From assembly GCF_002563655.1 (NCBI RefSeq), contig NZ_PDIY01000001.1, positions 3,384,001 through 3,448,000 of the forward strand: a stretch of DNA of 64,000 nt. Reading direction: 5' to 3'. The notes below the pieces were generated by a model, which was not told the DNA's origin, searched no databases, and saw nothing but the letters and a program-made list of their open reading frames with translations. The stretch is from Bacillus sp. es.034. GTDB taxonomy: Bacteria; Bacillota; Bacilli; Bacillales; Bacillaceae_B. Each line of letters opens with the position of its first letter. Position 1 is the stretch's first letter. Of this stretch, positions 1-9,311 are shown piece after piece. Position numbers and translations under genes: made by a program.

Positions 1-1271
1 GGGAAGTCTTTTTCGTTTGGAATAATTGGATCCAGAGCCTTTTCTCCCAATGCTCCGTGTCCGATTTCACGGCGACCTGGTCCTCTGATCGGTCCTGTGG
101 ATCCTACACTGAATTGAGGGAAGTTATAATGGTGCATGAATCGTTTTGATTCTTCAATTCCCAGGCCATCAAGTACCTGAACATCTCCTAAAGCACCCAG
201 CGTACAAATACTTAGTGCTTGAGTTTGTCCACGAGTAAATAATCCTGACCCGTGAGTTCTTGGCAATAAACCGACCTCTGAGGACAATGGACGGATTTCG
301 TCAACTTTCCGGCCATCTGGACGGACTTTGTCTTCGGTGATCAGTCGGCGAACTTCATTTTTCACAAGCATATCCAATACTTTTTTCACTTGTTTCAAGG
401 TAGCTTCGTCGGCTTCCTTCTCTTCTTCATATACGGCCATCACTTTATCTTTAACAGCTCCGATGGCTTCTTCACGGGCATGCTTTTCTTGAACCTGAAT
501 GGCAGGAATCAATTCACTTTCACATATGGAACGAACCTCTGCCTCAACGTCTTGATCTAATTCTACAAGTTGAATGTCAGATTTTTCTTTACCGACTTTA
601 GCGACGATTTCCTCCTGGAAAGCAACCAGACGCTTAATTTCTTCATGACCGAACATGATTGCTTCAAGCATTGTCTCTTCCGGAACCTCATCTGCACCAG
701 CTTCCACCATATTAATGGCATCTTTCGTACCGGCAACGGATAAATGAATCTCACTCTTCTCCAATTGCTCGACAGAAGGGTTAATGATGAATTCCCCATC
801 AACAAGACCAACGATGACTCCTGCAATCGGACCTTCGAACGGAATATCTGAAACCGATAGCGCTAATGAGGAACCAAACATAGCGGCCATTTCAGATGAA
901 CAATTCTGGTCTACACTCATCACAATGCTGATTACTTGAACTTCATTACGGAATCCATCTGCGAACAATGGTCGGATGGGACGATCTATTAAGCGGCTCG
1001 CAAGGATGGCTTTCTCACTCGGGCGGCCTTCACGTTTAATGAATCCTCCAGGGATTTTACCCACTGCATATAATCTCTCTTCATAGTTAACGGTTAATGG
1101 GAAGAAATCCAAAGGTTTTGGTTCTTTAGAAGCTGTAGCACTGCTAAGTACCGCAGTATCTCCATAGCGTACCATTACCGCTCCATTCGCTTGTTTGGCA
1201 AATTGGCCAGCTTCGACCGTCAATTCTCTTCCGGCCCATTCGATGGAAAAGGTTTGTTTAGTTTGTTCCAT
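1..1271 (-). CDS. pnp: Polynucleotide phosphorylase, N-terminal part (cut by window edge)
   Basis: PNPase degrades RNA 3' to 5' by phosphorolysis and in Bacillus is a main mRNA-turnover exonuclease. Translating the minus strand from the ATG at 1271 gives an uninterrupted 423 residues starting [20 protein letters not shown], containing the first RNase PH domain (with the [13 protein letters not shown] stretch near residues 74-86), the helical linker, and the start of the second RNase PH domain ([15 protein letters not shown] near the cut). The KH and S1 RNA-binding domains lie beyond the left edge. An AGAGGGG ribosome site precedes the ATG. It follows rpsO but has its own promoter at 1466-1494. 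Identity is firm; the gene is incomplete only because of the window. Confidence 0.96.
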   Translation of the reverse strand, partial: MEQTKQTFSIEWAGRELTVEAGQFAKQANGAVMVRYGDTAVLSSATASKEPKPLDFFPLTVNYEERLYAVGKIPGGFIKREGRPSEKAILASRLIDRPIRPLFADGFRNEVQVISIVMSVDQNCSSEMAAMFGSSLALSVSDIPFEGPIAGVIVGLVDGEFIINPSVEQLEKSEIHLSVAGTKDAINMVEAGADEVPEETMLEAIMFGHEEIKRLVAFQEEIVAKVGKEKSDIQLVELDQDVEAEVRSICESELIPAIQVQEKHAREEAIGAVKDKVMAVYEEEKEADEATLKQVKKVLDMLVKNEVRRLITEDKVRPDGRKVDEIRPLSSEVGLLPRTHGSGLFTRGQTQALSICTLGALGDVQVLDGLGIEESKRFMHHYNFPQFSVGSTGPIRGPGRREIGHGALGEKALDPIIPNEKDF

Positions 1272-1465
1272 AAAGTGTACCCCTCTCTTTATATATCACT
1301 AAAAGGTTCGGCCTGTACCCAACCCGGATAAACATAAAAAATAATCTATATCATGCACATATGCGCTGTTATATTCGTTTGATTTGAATCCCTGCTGACT
1401 ATGTAAATACAGGATGTTGTATCAAAGCGGATGCCTGCCCCATTGTACGATGGATTTCCATCCAC

Positions 1466-1494
1466 ATTGTATACATATTATGTATTTTAGACAA
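1466..1494 (-). promoter_or_regulatory. SigA-type promoter of pnp
   Basis: Minus strand reads TTGTCT, 17-base spacer, TACAAT. It lies after the rpsO terminator and about 195 bases before the pnp start, so pnp would have a long 5' leader. Between this promoter and the gene I see AT-rich sequence and no convincing ORF. Confidence 0.6.
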
Positions 1495-1580
1495 AAACGA
1501 GAAAAATGAATACTTCAAATGATGAAAATGTATAAAAAGAAGTGGAGGATCATACAAAGATTTCCACTTATGAAAGCTAA

Positions 1581-1608
1581 AGAAAAAGCGGGACATAATC
1601 CCGCTTCC
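1581..1608 (-). terminator. Intrinsic terminator of rpsO
   Basis: Perfect 8-bp stem AAGCGGGA/TCCCGCTT with a 5-base loop, followed on the minus strand by a T-rich run (TTTTTCTTT). It lies 10 bases past the rpsO stop codon. Confidence 0.85.
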
Positions 1609-1617
1609 TTTGTCTGT

Positions 1618-1887
1618 TTATCGACGTAAACCTAATTTGTTAATTAACTCACGGTAGCGTTGTACATCTTTCTTACGTAAGTAAGATAATAGATTACGAC
1701 GGTGACCTACCATTTTAAGAAGACCGCGACGAGAGTGGTGATCTTTCTTGTGAACGCGTAAGTGATCGTTCAGGTTGTTAATTTCTTCAGTTAGGACAGC
1801 AATTTGAACTTCTGGAGATCCAGTATCGTTCTCATGTACTTTGTATTCACTGATAAGTTCGTTTTTACGCTCTTTAGTGATAGCCAT
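1618..1887 (-). CDS. rpsO: 30S ribosomal protein S15
   Basis: 89-residue S15 ([20 protein letters not shown]...), which binds the three-way junction of 16S rRNA and nucleates assembly of the 30S platform. The full family length is present, with the conserved [18 protein letters not shown] segment. The ATG at 1887 is chosen because an AGGAGGTG site precedes it; an in-frame GTG nine bases upstream lies inside that site. The gene has its own promoter (1985-2013), a structured leader and a terminator, so it looks like a single-gene unit between ribF and pnp. Confidence 0.97.
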   Translation of the reverse strand: MAITKERKNELISEYKVHENDTGSPEVQIAVLTEEINNLNDHLRVHKKDHHSRRGLLKMVGHRRNLLSYLRKKDVQRYRELINKLGLRR

Positions 1888-1918
1888 CCTTTTCACCTCC
1901 TAATAATTTCTTTCAAAT

Positions 1919-1965
1919 CCCCTGTTACTGAGCAGCCGTTGGTGAATCGTGATGCCAAGCAAAGG
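1919..1965 (-). promoter_or_regulatory. Candidate S15 autoregulatory leader RNA
   Basis: Between the rpsO promoter and its ribosome site the minus strand can form an outer helix CCTTTG (1960-1965) with CAGGGG (1919-1924, including G-U pairs) enclosing an inner TTGG/CCAA helix (1955-1958 with 1939-1942). S15 leaders that mimic its rRNA site are known in Bacillaceae relatives such as Geobacillus. The fold here was judged by eye only. Confidence 0.45.
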
Positions 1966-1984
1966 TTCATTTCATACGATATTT

Positions 1985-2013
1985 AGAATACTACTCTTTT
2001 ATATAAAAATCAA
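1985..2013 (-). promoter_or_regulatory. SigA-type promoter of rpsO
   Basis: Minus strand TTGATT, 17-base spacer, TATTCT, located just after the ribF stop codon and about 100 bases before rpsO. Confidence 0.6.
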
Positions 2014-2022
2014 GTGTAATCC

Positions 2023-2973
2023 TCAATTTTTCGCAAAGTAGTCTATCGCCTGGTCCTTATCTTTCTGAATTTGGGAGATTAGCTCCTCTATTCCGGAAAA
2101 TTTCTGTTCGTCCCTTATTCTATCATACCATTCAATGAACACTTCTTCTCCGTAAATGGAAGTGTGGAAATCAAAAAGATGGACTTCAATTGACAAAGAA
2201 TAATCATCCGGATTTTTGAAGGTTGGTTTGTACCCGATATTGCACACACCATCAAACCATTTATCATGAATTTTCATCCTTACCGCATAAACCCCCACCT
2301 TAGGGGTCAGGTAGTCATCGGAGAGTTCGATATTTGCTGTAGGGAACCCGATCTTTCTCCCTCTTTTATCTCCGTGTATGACCGTTCCCTTCATTTTGAA
2401 TGGTCTGCCAAGAAGGTTCTTCACCCTGGATACATCACCTTCTTTGAGGTTTTCCCTTATCAAGGAAGAACTCACTTTCAAATCCAGATCAACATCTGTC
2501 AGTTTTGAAACGGTCGTGGAAGCAAACATCTCACGGGAATGGAAGGGGAGGGTTTCCATCGTCCCCTTTCCCATTCTGCCATATGAATAATCATATCCTG
2601 CTACGACATGCCTTACGTTAAGCCCGATAATATATTGATCGACGAAGTCCTGGGGAGTCAGATTTGCAAATTCTGACGTGAACCGGACAATGAATAAATA
2701 ATCCACACCGAGTTCCTTTATGATTTCTTTCTTATCTTCCAAAGGTGTTATGTAGTGTATATGCTTATGTTTATGACCCAGTACAACGGAAGGATGGGGA
2801 TCAAATGTCATCACCGCGCTTGAAACGCCCTGTTCCTTCGCTTCTTCCACTGCTGACCTGATCACCCTTTGATGTCCTTTATGAACGCCATCGAAGTACC
2901 CCAGAGCGAGTACCAGGGGTGGAAATTCATTCTTACTAATTGAATGGGGATGATGTACAGTTATTACTTTCAC
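2023..2973 (-). CDS. ribF: Bifunctional riboflavin kinase / FAD synthetase
   Basis: Converts riboflavin to FMN and then FAD in the cytoplasm (called ribC in B. subtilis). The 316 residues hold an N-terminal nucleotidyltransferase domain with the motif GYFDGVHKGH at 25-34 and a C-terminal riboflavin kinase domain beginning near residue 189 (KMKGTVIHGDKRGRKIGFPTANI region is read in two halves, KMKGTVIHGD and KRGRKIGFPTANI). It starts 18 bases after truB, so it is the last gene of the nusA-infB-truB transcript. Length and domain order are normal. Confidence 0.95.
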   Translation of the reverse strand: MKVITVHHPHSISKNEFPPLVLALGYFDGVHKGHQRVIRSAVEEAKEQGVSSAVMTFDPHPSVVLGHKHKHIHYITPLEDKKEIIKELGVDYLFIVRFTSEFANLTPQDFVDQYIIGLNVRHVVAGYDYSYGRMGKGTMETLPFHSREMFASTTVSKLTDVDLDLKVSSSLIRENLKEGDVSRVKNLLGRPFKMKGTVIHGDKRGRKIGFPTANIELSDDYLTPKVGVYAVRMKIHDKWFDGVCNIGYKPTFKNPDDYSLSIEVHLFDFHTSIYGEEVFIEWYDRIRDEQKFSGIEELISQIQKDKDQAIDYFAKN

Positions 2974-2991
2974 AGTATTTCACCTTTTTCA

Positions 2992-3897
2992 CTAGTCGTT
3001 GAAAAGCACTTTGACAGGCTTGATGATCCCAGGCTTGTCAGGATGCCGCTGATAAATGGCAATGGCCTTGCCTTTATGCTCCATCACTACGGAACCGTCC
3101 TGCCAATCCTCAGGCTCTTCAAGGCGTGCTCCGTTCTTCACTTTCTCTGCTAATGTATCACTAATTGTCATTTTCGGCAAATGAGAAAGCCCCATTTCCA
3201 GTGGAAGAAGAAGGTTTTGAGGCTCTTCATTCTGAACAAACTCTTGTATCTGTTCGAACGTGAAACAATCTTCTTTTCTAAAATCGGCTGATTGCGTACG
3301 TGTAAGAGCGGACATATGAGCTGGATACCCCAGGCCATTCCCGATTTCAACGGCAAGCGTCCTGACATAAGTCCCTTTTCCACAAACAACTTCAAAGGTG
3401 AATGAGGGGTGATCGCCCGCTAACTCATTCCACTCCTCCAGTAATTGCAGTCTATGGATATGAACAGTCCTTGAAGGTCTATCCATTTCTATTCCCTGTC
3501 TCGCATATTCATATAAACGCTTTCCATTTACTTTAACGGCCGAAAACATTGGGGGCGTCTGGATGATGTCACCCGTCAGACGTTGAAGGATCTCCTCAAC
3601 CTCCGTTCTCGTTATGATACGGTCCACCTTCTTTTCTTCAACCTTTTCTCCCCACGCATCTTCGGTTGTAGTGGAATATCCGATCGTGACTTCTCCTTCA
3701 TAGGCCTTTCCTGATGCTGTTATATACTCCGCTATCTTGGTGGCCCGTCCGACGCAAATGGGCAGGACACCAGAGACTTCGGGGTCCAGGGTACCTGTAT
3801 GGCCGACTTTTTTTGTTCTGAGGAGTTTCCTCAACTTAAAGACACAATCATGGGACGTCATTCCCCTGGGCTTCCATAAGGGCAGGATACCATTCAT
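2992..3897 (-). CDS. truB: tRNA pseudouridine(55) synthase
   Basis: Makes pseudouridine 55 in the T-loop of tRNAs. The start MNGILPLWKPRGMTSHDC at 3897 is preferred because GGAGGT lies 8 bases upstream; a more upstream in-frame ATG at 3933 has no such site. The catalytic Asp is in GHTGTLDPEVSG (Asp38), and the C-terminal part is consistent with a PUA-like domain. 301 residues is normal for the family. A strong hairpin lies between this gene and rbfA. Confidence 0.95.
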   Translation of the reverse strand: MNGILPLWKPRGMTSHDCVFKLRKLLRTKKVGHTGTLDPEVSGVLPICVGRATKIAEYITASGKAYEGEVTIGYSTTTEDAWGEKVEEKKVDRIITRTEVEEILQRLTGDIIQTPPMFSAVKVNGKRLYEYARQGIEMDRPSRTVHIHRLQLLEEWNELAGDHPSFTFEVVCGKGTYVRTLAVEIGNGLGYPAHMSALTRTQSADFRKEDCFTFEQIQEFVQNEEPQNLLLPLEMGLSHLPKMTISDTLAEKVKNGARLEEPEDWQDGSVVMEHKGKAIAIYQRHPDKPGIIKPVKVLFND

Positions 3898-3946
3898 CTC
3901 TATTACCTCCAGTATGTATTGTATTGGATCCATTCAAATAAAACAT

Positions 3947-3993
3947 AAAGGGCTGATCCTCTGGAATGGTACTTCCGTCCGGATCAGCCCTTT
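3947..3993 (-). terminator. Strong hairpin / possible terminator between rbfA and truB
   Basis: A perfect 13-bp inverted repeat, AAAGGGCTGATCC (3947-3959) and its complement (3981-3993), with a further GGAA/TTCC inner stem. On the minus strand it is followed by ATGTTTTATTT. It may end part of the rbfA transcript or protect its 3' end; the genes around it are usually co-transcribed. Confidence 0.65.
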
Positions 3994-3997
3994 CATA

Positions 3998-4366
3998 TTA
4001 CTCTTCTGTATCTTTAGACTCTTCTGGTTCATCTTGAACTTTTCTTAATAAAGATTCAATATGGTTACCATAATCAATCGACTCATCAAACTCAAAAATA
4101 ATTTCAGGTGTTTTACGCAAACGGATTCTCTGTCCTACTTCAGAACGGATGAAACCTTTTGCCTTTGCAAGACCTTTAAGAGTGTTCTCTCTTTGGTCTT
4201 CCCCACCCAGAACGGTAATATACACTTTTGCCTGTTGTAAGTCCCCGGATACTTGTACATCTGTAACCGTTACAAAGCCAATACGTGGATCCTTTATTTT
4301 TCGTCCGATAATATCGCTGAGCTCTTTCTTCATTTGCTCGCTAACACGATTCGCACGATGGCTCAT
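3998..4366 (-). CDS. rbfA: 30S ribosome-binding factor A
   Basis: Late 16S rRNA/30S maturation factor with a KH-type fold. It has 122 residues ([20 protein letters not shown]...), including [20 protein letters not shown] typical of the family. The ATG at 4366 follows an AAGAGGTG site; an in-frame GTG three codons upstream is part of that site. The acidic tail ([11 protein letters not shown]) is usual. It is followed by the 3947-3993 hairpin before truB. Confidence 0.95.
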   Translation of the reverse strand: MSHRANRVSEQMKKELSDIIGRKIKDPRIGFVTVTDVQVSGDLQQAKVYITVLGGEDQRENTLKGLAKAKGFIRSEVGQRIRLRKTPEIIFEFDESIDYGNHIESLLRKVQDEPEESKDTEE

Positions 4367-4419
4367 CAATATCACCTCTTATATGTCGTTAATGGTTATA
4401 CGTTGATATAAGGCGTTCC

Positions 4420-4698
4420 TTATAGTGACTCGATTTGCGTATCCAGTCTTTCCCACTCAGGAAAAGAATCCATGAATTTCAATGCATGATCAATCTCTCT
4501 TTCACTCGCGTCTTTGGAAGAAGCGACAGTGACGATGGCAATCCTTGTACGCTGCCATACATCCTGGTGTCCGATTTCAGAAACCGATACATTGAATTTT
4601 TGTTTAAGACGTGACATGACCCTTTGCAGGACAGCCCGCTTATCTTTTAATGAGTGAGAGTCATAAATCATGCACTCACATTCAACATACGTGATCAT
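4420..4698 (-). CDS. ylxP: DUF503 family protein YlxP
   Basis: 92-residue small protein ([20 protein letters not shown]...) of the YlxP/DUF503 family, found between infB and rbfA in many Firmicutes. Its molecular role is not firmly known; position suggests a part in ribosome assembly or translation. Its ATG overlaps the infB stop codon (ATGA), pointing to translational coupling. No catalytic motif is visible. Confidence 0.9.
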   Translation of the reverse strand: MITYVECECMIYDSHSLKDKRAVLQRVMSRLKQKFNVSVSEIGHQDVWQRTRIAIVTVASSKDASEREIDHALKFMDSFPEWERLDTQIESL

Positions 4699-6869
4699 TT
4701 ACGTGTAATTTCCTCCATGATGAAGGCTTCGATGACGTCGCCTTCCTTGACATCATTGAAGTTCTTTATTGTAATACCACATTCGTATCCTTTGGCTACG
4801 TCTTTCGCATCATCCTTAAAGCGCTTAAGGGCATCGAGTTCACCTTCAAAGATAACGATTCCGTCACGGATGAGACGTACTCCGCTATTACGTGAAATCT
4901 TACCTTCTGTTACATAGCTTCCCGCAATCGTACCAACTTTAGACACTTTAAATGTTTGACGTACTTCCGCCTGACCGATGATCTTCTCTTCAAACTCTGG
5001 GTCAAGCATCCCTTGCATTGCCGCTTCAATTTCTTCCATTACCTTATAGATAATACGGTGTAATCGGATTTCTACGCCCTCTGCTTCGGCAGTACGCTTG
5101 GCATTGACGTCAGGTCGCACATTAAAGCCGATTACGATGGCATTAGAAGCGGATGCCAGTGTAATGTCGGATTCATTGATCGCCCCTACACCAGTATGGA
5201 TGATCCGGATATTGACACCTTCCACTTCAATCTTCATTAACGAAGCGGCCAGCGCCTCAACCGACCCCTGAACATCCGCTTTAAGCACTAGGTTCAAGTC
5301 CTTCATTTCTCCCTGTTTCATTTGTTCGAACAGGTTCTCAAGACTTACCTTGGACTTTTCTCCCCGCTGGGCTTGAAGCGCCTGGGAAGCACGAGCTTCA
5401 CCAACGGAACGCGCTGTTTTCTCATCTTCGAATACGACGAAGCGATCCCCTGCTTGTGGAACATCATTCAATCCCGTGATTTCTACAGGGGCAGAAGGGC
5501 CGGCTTCTTTCACACGGCGACCAAGGTCATTGACCATGGCACGGACACGCCCGAAAGTATTACCTACTACAATTGGATCCCCTACTTTTAACGTTCCGTT
5601 TTGAACGAGTAAAGTGGCAACTGATCCGCGGCCTTTATCCAATTGAGCTTCAATGACTGTTCCTTGTGCAAGACGATTTGGATTCGCTTTAAGCTCTTCC
5701 ACTTCACTTACAAGAACGATCATTTCAAGTAAATTATCGATTCCTTCACCTGATAATGCAGATAATGGAACGAAGATTGTGTCTCCACCCCATGCTTCAG
5801 GAACCAATTCATACTCTGTGAGCTCCTGCATGACACGGTCTGGATTGGCAGCTTCTTTATCCATCTTATTTACAGCAATGATGATCGGTACTTCGGCTGC
5901 TTTCGCATGATTGATTGCTTCAACCGTTTGAGGCATAACACCGTCGTCGGCAGCTACTACAATGATTGCAATGTCGGTTACTTTGGCACCACGCGCACGC
6001 ATAGTCGTGAAGGCAGCATGCCCCGGTGTATCAAGGAACGTGATTTTCTTTTCGTCCACTTCCACTTGATAAGCACCGATATGCTGGGTAATCCCGCCAG
6101 CTTCCCCTGCCGTCACTTTCGTGTTACGGATGGAGTCAAGAAGCGTTGTTTTACCGTGATCGACGTGCCCCATGATGGTTACGACAGATGGACGTTCTAC
6201 TGTTTGCTCTTTTGTATCTTCAGTGAAATATACTTCAAGATCGGTCGCGTCTACCTTGATCTCTTCTTCCACTTCGACTCCGTATTCCCCTGCAATCAAT
6301 TCAATCGAATCTTTATCCAGTTCCTGATTGATGGTTGCCATGACACCAAGCATGAACAGTTTTTTAATGATTTCAGATGGTTCTTTATGAAGCTTTTTGG
6401 CAAGTTCTGAAACCGTCAATGATTCTGAGAATGTGATCTTTGATGGAAGCTCTTTTTTCTTCGCAGGTGTTTGCTGTTGAGGAGCCTGTTTGAAATTTTT
6501 GTTCTGCTTATTTTGTTTGTTATTTCTGTTTTTGTTGTTGTTATTATTATTATTGAAGACCTTCTTCTCCTTTGATTGGTTCTGTTGGTCGTGTTTTTTT
6601 CCTTCACGACTTTTTGGTGCTGTCTTTACTTTTTCCTTATTCGGAGCTTCGTCTGACTTGGATGCACCTGGTTTAGATTCTTTCGTGGCTTTATTCCCCT
6701 GACCTTTTGAATCTCCTTTGTACATCGCGTCTAATTTTGTTACTGCGTCATCTTCTATAGTTGCCATATGGTTTGATACCTCAATATTCAGTTGCTTTAA
6801 TTTTTCGATCACATCTTTACTTGAAACATTGTATTTCTTTGCATATTCATATACACGCATCTTGCTCAT
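4695..6869 (-). CDS. infB: Translation initiation factor IF-2
   Basis: GTPase that places fMet-tRNA on the 30S subunit. The 724 residues begin [20 protein letters not shown] after a GGGGGTGA site; an upstream in-frame ATG at 6893 lacks one and would overlap ylxQ. Domains: N-terminal helical module (1-55), a long charged linker (about 55-145) with a seven-Asn run at about 106-112, then the GTPase with GHVDHGKT at 234-241, DTPGH and NKMD motifs, and the C-terminal fMet-tRNA binding domains. Length is close to the B. subtilis protein. It overlaps ylxP by 4 bases. Confidence 0.97.
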   Translation of the reverse strand: MSKMRVYEYAKKYNVSSKDVIEKLKQLNIEVSNHMATIEDDAVTKLDAMYKGDSKGQGNKATKESKPGASKSDEAPNKEKVKTAPKSREGKKHDQQNQSKEKKVFNNNNNNNKNRNNKQNKQNKNFKQAPQQQTPAKKKELPSKITFSESLTVSELAKKLHKEPSEIIKKLFMLGVMATINQELDKDSIELIAGEYGVEVEEEIKVDATDLEVYFTEDTKEQTVERPSVVTIMGHVDHGKTTLLDSIRNTKVTAGEAGGITQHIGAYQVEVDEKKITFLDTPGHAAFTTMRARGAKVTDIAIIVVAADDGVMPQTVEAINHAKAAEVPIIIAVNKMDKEAANPDRVMQELTEYELVPEAWGGDTIFVPLSALSGEGIDNLLEMIVLVSEVEELKANPNRLAQGTVIEAQLDKGRGSVATLLVQNGTLKVGDPIVVGNTFGRVRAMVNDLGRRVKEAGPSAPVEITGLNDVPQAGDRFVVFEDEKTARSVGEARASQALQAQRGEKSKVSLENLFEQMKQGEMKDLNLVLKADVQGSVEALAASLMKIEVEGVNIRIIHTGVGAINESDITLASASNAIVIGFNVRPDVNAKRTAEAEGVEIRLHRIIYKVMEEIEAAMQGMLDPEFEEKIIGQAEVRQTFKVSKVGTIAGSYVTEGKISRNSGVRLIRDGIVIFEGELDALKRFKDDAKDVAKGYECGITIKNFNDVKEGDVIEAFIMEEITRK
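6531..6555. repeat. Trinucleotide repeat encoding poly-Asn in IF-2
   Basis: Plus strand shows TTG and TTA triplets in tandem, coding on the minus strand for seven Asn residues (AAT/AAC) in the IF-2 linker. It is a short simple repeat that could vary in length. Confidence 0.7.
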
Positions 6870-6889
6870 ATGTTCACCCCCACTGAGAT

Positions 6890-7192
6890 TCAATCGAGCA
6901 GTTCGGATAATTTTTTGGCAAAGCCGGCATCCATTACGGCGACGACCACCCTTGCCTCTTTTCCAATGGCTTGACCTAAGTCATTCCTGTTTTCCACTAA
7001 GCACACCGGGACATGATACGATTTACATTTGTCCGTGATTTTCTTGTTTGTATTAGCAGAAGCATCTTTGGAAAGAATGACAAGTTTCGCTCGTCCACTA
7101 CGAACTTCTTTTATAACAAGCTCTTCACCTGAAATAATCTTACGTGCCCGATTCGCCAATCCTAAAAGTGACATCCAACGATTTTGGTTCAT
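6890..7192 (-). CDS. ylxQ: L7Ae-family ribosomal/RNA-binding protein YlxQ
   Basis: 100 residues with the L7Ae/L30e fold signature ([35 protein letters not shown], read as [14 protein letters not shown] then [16 protein letters not shown]). Family members bind kink-turn RNAs; the Bacillus YlxQ role is not settled. The gene sits between ylxR and infB, as in B. subtilis. A GGAG site is rather far (13 bases) from the ATG at 7192; an ATG at codon 7 is a less likely alternative. Confidence 0.9.
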   Translation of the reverse strand: MNQNRWMSLLGLANRARKIISGEELVIKEVRSGRAKLVILSKDASANTNKKITDKCKSYHVPVCLVENRNDLGQAIGKEARVVVAVMDAGFAKKLSELLD

Positions 7193-7202
7193 ACGCTAAA
7201 CG

Positions 7203-7472
7203 TTACTCCTTCTCTACAAGGCTAATCAATTCATCGTAAAGAGAATCATCTATTTTCGCTTGTAATTGATTGGCTAAAGTATTTTTCTTTTTCGCTAATA
7301 AAATGACGTCTTTATCCTTTGAGAGATAGGCTCCACGTCCCGATTTCTTACCGGTGGGATCGAGGGAAACCTCCCCTTCTTTAGACCTGACAATACGTAT
7401 CATTTCTTTTTTTGGCTTCATTTCACCCGTTGCCACACATTTGCGCAAGGGAATCTTCTTATTTACACCCAT
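7203..7472 (-). CDS. rnpM: RNase P modulator RnpM (YlxR)
   Basis: 89-residue YlxR-family RNA-binding protein with N-terminal KKIPLRKCVATGE and the GRGAYLS motif typical of the family. YlxR of B. subtilis has been reported to bind the RNase P RNA and modulate RNase P, hence RnpM. The ATG at 7472 is chosen (AGAGGTG six bases upstream); a GTG at 7481 lies inside that site. It lies 12 bases after nusA and 10 before ylxQ. Confidence 0.88.
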   Translation of the reverse strand: MGVNKKIPLRKCVATGEMKPKKEMIRIVRSKEGEVSLDPTGKKSGRGAYLSKDKDVILLAKKKNTLANQLQAKIDDSLYDELISLVEKE

Positions 7473-7484
7473 CTTGCCCACCTC

Positions 7485-8618
7485 TTAATCTTGATTTTCG
7501 AAATCAATATTTAAAGGCTCGTTGTCATACTCGTCCTCTTCATCCTGAGGCAAAAACGCCTCTTCACGAGGATATAATCCTAATTCGCGTGCATCTGTCT
7601 CGCTCTTGATATCAATCTTCCAGTTTGTCAATTTAGCTGCAAGACGAGCGTTTTGACCACGTTTACCTATTGCAAGTGACAGTTGATAGTCAGGGACCAC
7701 GACTCTGGTTGCCTTATCTTCTTCATTCACCTGAACATCCAGTACTTTAGAAGGACTCAAAGCATTGGCAACAAATGTCACGGGATCTTCCGACCACTGG
7801 ACGATATCGATCTTTTCACCTTTTAGTTCGTTCACGATTGCCTGTACACGGGCACCTTTGGTTCCCACACATGCACCTACGGGATCCACTTCAGAATTTT
7901 CTGCGTGAACAGAAATTTTAGAACGGTCTCCGGCTTCGCGTGCAACAGATTTGATTTCTACCGTTCCGTCAAAAATTTCAGGAACCTCGATTTCGAATAG
8001 TCGCTTCAATAAGCCGGGGTGTGTTCGTGAAACAAAGATTTGAGGACCTTTTGTCGTCTTTTCTACCTTTGTGATGAACACCTTGATCCGGTCATGAGGT
8101 TTATATGTTTCGTTAGGCATTTGCTCACTCACCGGCAGGAGGGCTTCAATCTTCCCTAAGGCTACATAGATGAAACGGTTGTCCTGACGTTGGACGATAC
8201 CTGTCATGATGTCTTCTTCCCGATCCACAAATTCGGAATAGATAATTCCTCTCTCTGCTTCCCTCACTCGCTGGGTCACAACCTGTTTAGCCGTTTGAGC
8301 GGCAATACGCCCGAAATCCTTAGGAGTCACTTCAAGTTCAACAACGTCTCCCACTTCGTAGCTTGGGTTGATTTCCCCGGCGTCTTCGACTGAGATCTCA
8401 AGACGGGAATCGAACACTTCATCCACGACTTCCTTACGGGCAAAGACTCTCATCGTCCCCGTATCAAGGTTAAGGTCTACACGGACATTTTGAGCCTGGT
8501 TGAAATTTCGTTTATAAGCTGACACAAGTGCAGCTTCAATAGCTTCAATTATGACATCTCTTGCAATGCCTTTTTCTTTCTCTAAAACAGTTAGAGCATC
8601 TAATAACTGAGTGCTCAT
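7485..8618 (-). CDS. nusA: Transcription termination/antitermination factor NusA
   Basis: RNA polymerase-binding factor that promotes pausing and intrinsic termination. The 377 residues hold the N-terminal RNAP-binding domain, an S1 domain (about 135-200), and two KH domains (VGACVGTKGARVQAI and LAIGKRGQNARLAAKL). It lacks the C-terminal acidic repeats of the E. coli protein, as expected in Gram-positives, and ends in an acidic tail. It is the second gene of the operon starting with rimP, whose leader contains a hairpin compatible with NusA feedback. Confidence 0.97.
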   Translation of the reverse strand: MSTQLLDALTVLEKEKGIARDVIIEAIEAALVSAYKRNFNQAQNVRVDLNLDTGTMRVFARKEVVDEVFDSRLEISVEDAGEINPSYEVGDVVELEVTPKDFGRIAAQTAKQVVTQRVREAERGIIYSEFVDREEDIMTGIVQRQDNRFIYVALGKIEALLPVSEQMPNETYKPHDRIKVFITKVEKTTKGPQIFVSRTHPGLLKRLFEIEVPEIFDGTVEIKSVAREAGDRSKISVHAENSEVDPVGACVGTKGARVQAIVNELKGEKIDIVQWSEDPVTFVANALSPSKVLDVQVNEEDKATRVVVPDYQLSLAIGKRGQNARLAAKLTNWKIDIKSETDARELGLYPREEAFLPQDEEDEYDNEPLNIDFENQD

Positions 8619-8653
8619 GGTGGTTTCATCCCCCTTTATAGTGCGGTTAGTTC

Positions 8654-9124
8654 CTATGAAAATGTAACAGCCAATCGTGCGATGGCTATCTTATCTGTTG
8701 GAATTTCAACCTTCTTTTTTCGAGTCTTAATGGTTACTTCTAATGATAATTGTTCTGAAGTATAGGAAAGAAGTGTTCCTTCGAATGCTTTTTCGCCGTT
8801 CAATGGCTCATATGTTTTCACATAAACATTTTTGCCAATGGCTTTCTCGAAGTCCTTGTCTTTCTTTAAAGGACGTTCAGCACCCGGTGAAGAAACTTCT
8901 AAAAAGTAATTATGAGGAATTGGGTCAATTTCATCTAACTTTTCACTAAGTCTTTCACTTACTATTCCACATTCTTCAATGTCAACACCGGAATCTTTGT
9001 CGATAAATATCCGAAGAAACCAATTGGATCCTTCTTTAACATATTCCATATCAATGAGTTCCAAAGACATGTCATCTAAGATTGGTGTAACGATTTCTTC
9101 TACTAATGTCGTTATTTTGCTCAT
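8654..9124 (-). CDS. rimP: Ribosome maturation factor RimP
   Basis: Needed for early 30S assembly (formerly ylxS). It has 156 residues from [20 protein letters not shown], with the conserved GIDIEEC-like segment ([20 protein letters not shown]) and [12 protein letters not shown]. The start at 9124 follows AGGAGGTA; an upstream in-frame start (9160) lacks a site. First gene of the nusA-infB operon. Confidence 0.95.
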   Translation of the reverse strand: MSKITTLVEEIVTPILDDMSLELIDMEYVKEGSNWFLRIFIDKDSGVDIEECGIVSERLSEKLDEIDPIPHNYFLEVSSPGAERPLKKDKDFEKAIGKNVYVKTYEPLNGEKAFEGTLLSYTSEQLSLEVTIKTRKKKVEIPTDKIAIARLAVTFS

Positions 9125-9201
9125 ACTTACCTCCTGGTCTATAGGAAAATCTTGCACCAAGACTAGAAATGATAGTTCAAAAAATCTCCATGTAATAACG
9201 A

Positions 9202-9226
9202 AAGAGTGGGGTGCGACCCCACTCTT
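9202..9226 (-). terminator. Hairpin between promoter and rimP; candidate attenuator and polC terminator
   Basis: Perfect 11-bp stem AAGAGTGGGGT/ACCCCACTCTT with a 3-base loop, followed on the minus strand by an interrupted T tract (TTCGTTATT). It lies after the polC stop but also about 30 bases downstream of the predicted rimP promoter start point, so it would be in the rimP-nusA leader. Confidence 0.75.
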
Positions 9227-9261
9227 CTACCTTTAGAGCTATCTTTAGTATTTCCAATAAA

Positions 9262-9290
9262 AATATACCATAATCAACATGTTTATGCAA
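9262..9290 (-). promoter_or_regulatory. SigA-type promoter of rimP-nusA-infB operon
   Basis: Minus strand TTGCAT, 17-base spacer, TATATT, between the polC stop (9312) and the 9202-9226 hairpin. Confidence 0.6.
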
Positions 9291-9311
9291 ACAATTCCCA
9301 TGGTATCAGTC

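Noticed and set aside
1399-1596. 65-codon open frame on the minus strand between rpsO and pnp
   Set aside because: It begins inside the rpsO terminator, covers the pnp promoter, has no ribosome site and no recognisable protein.
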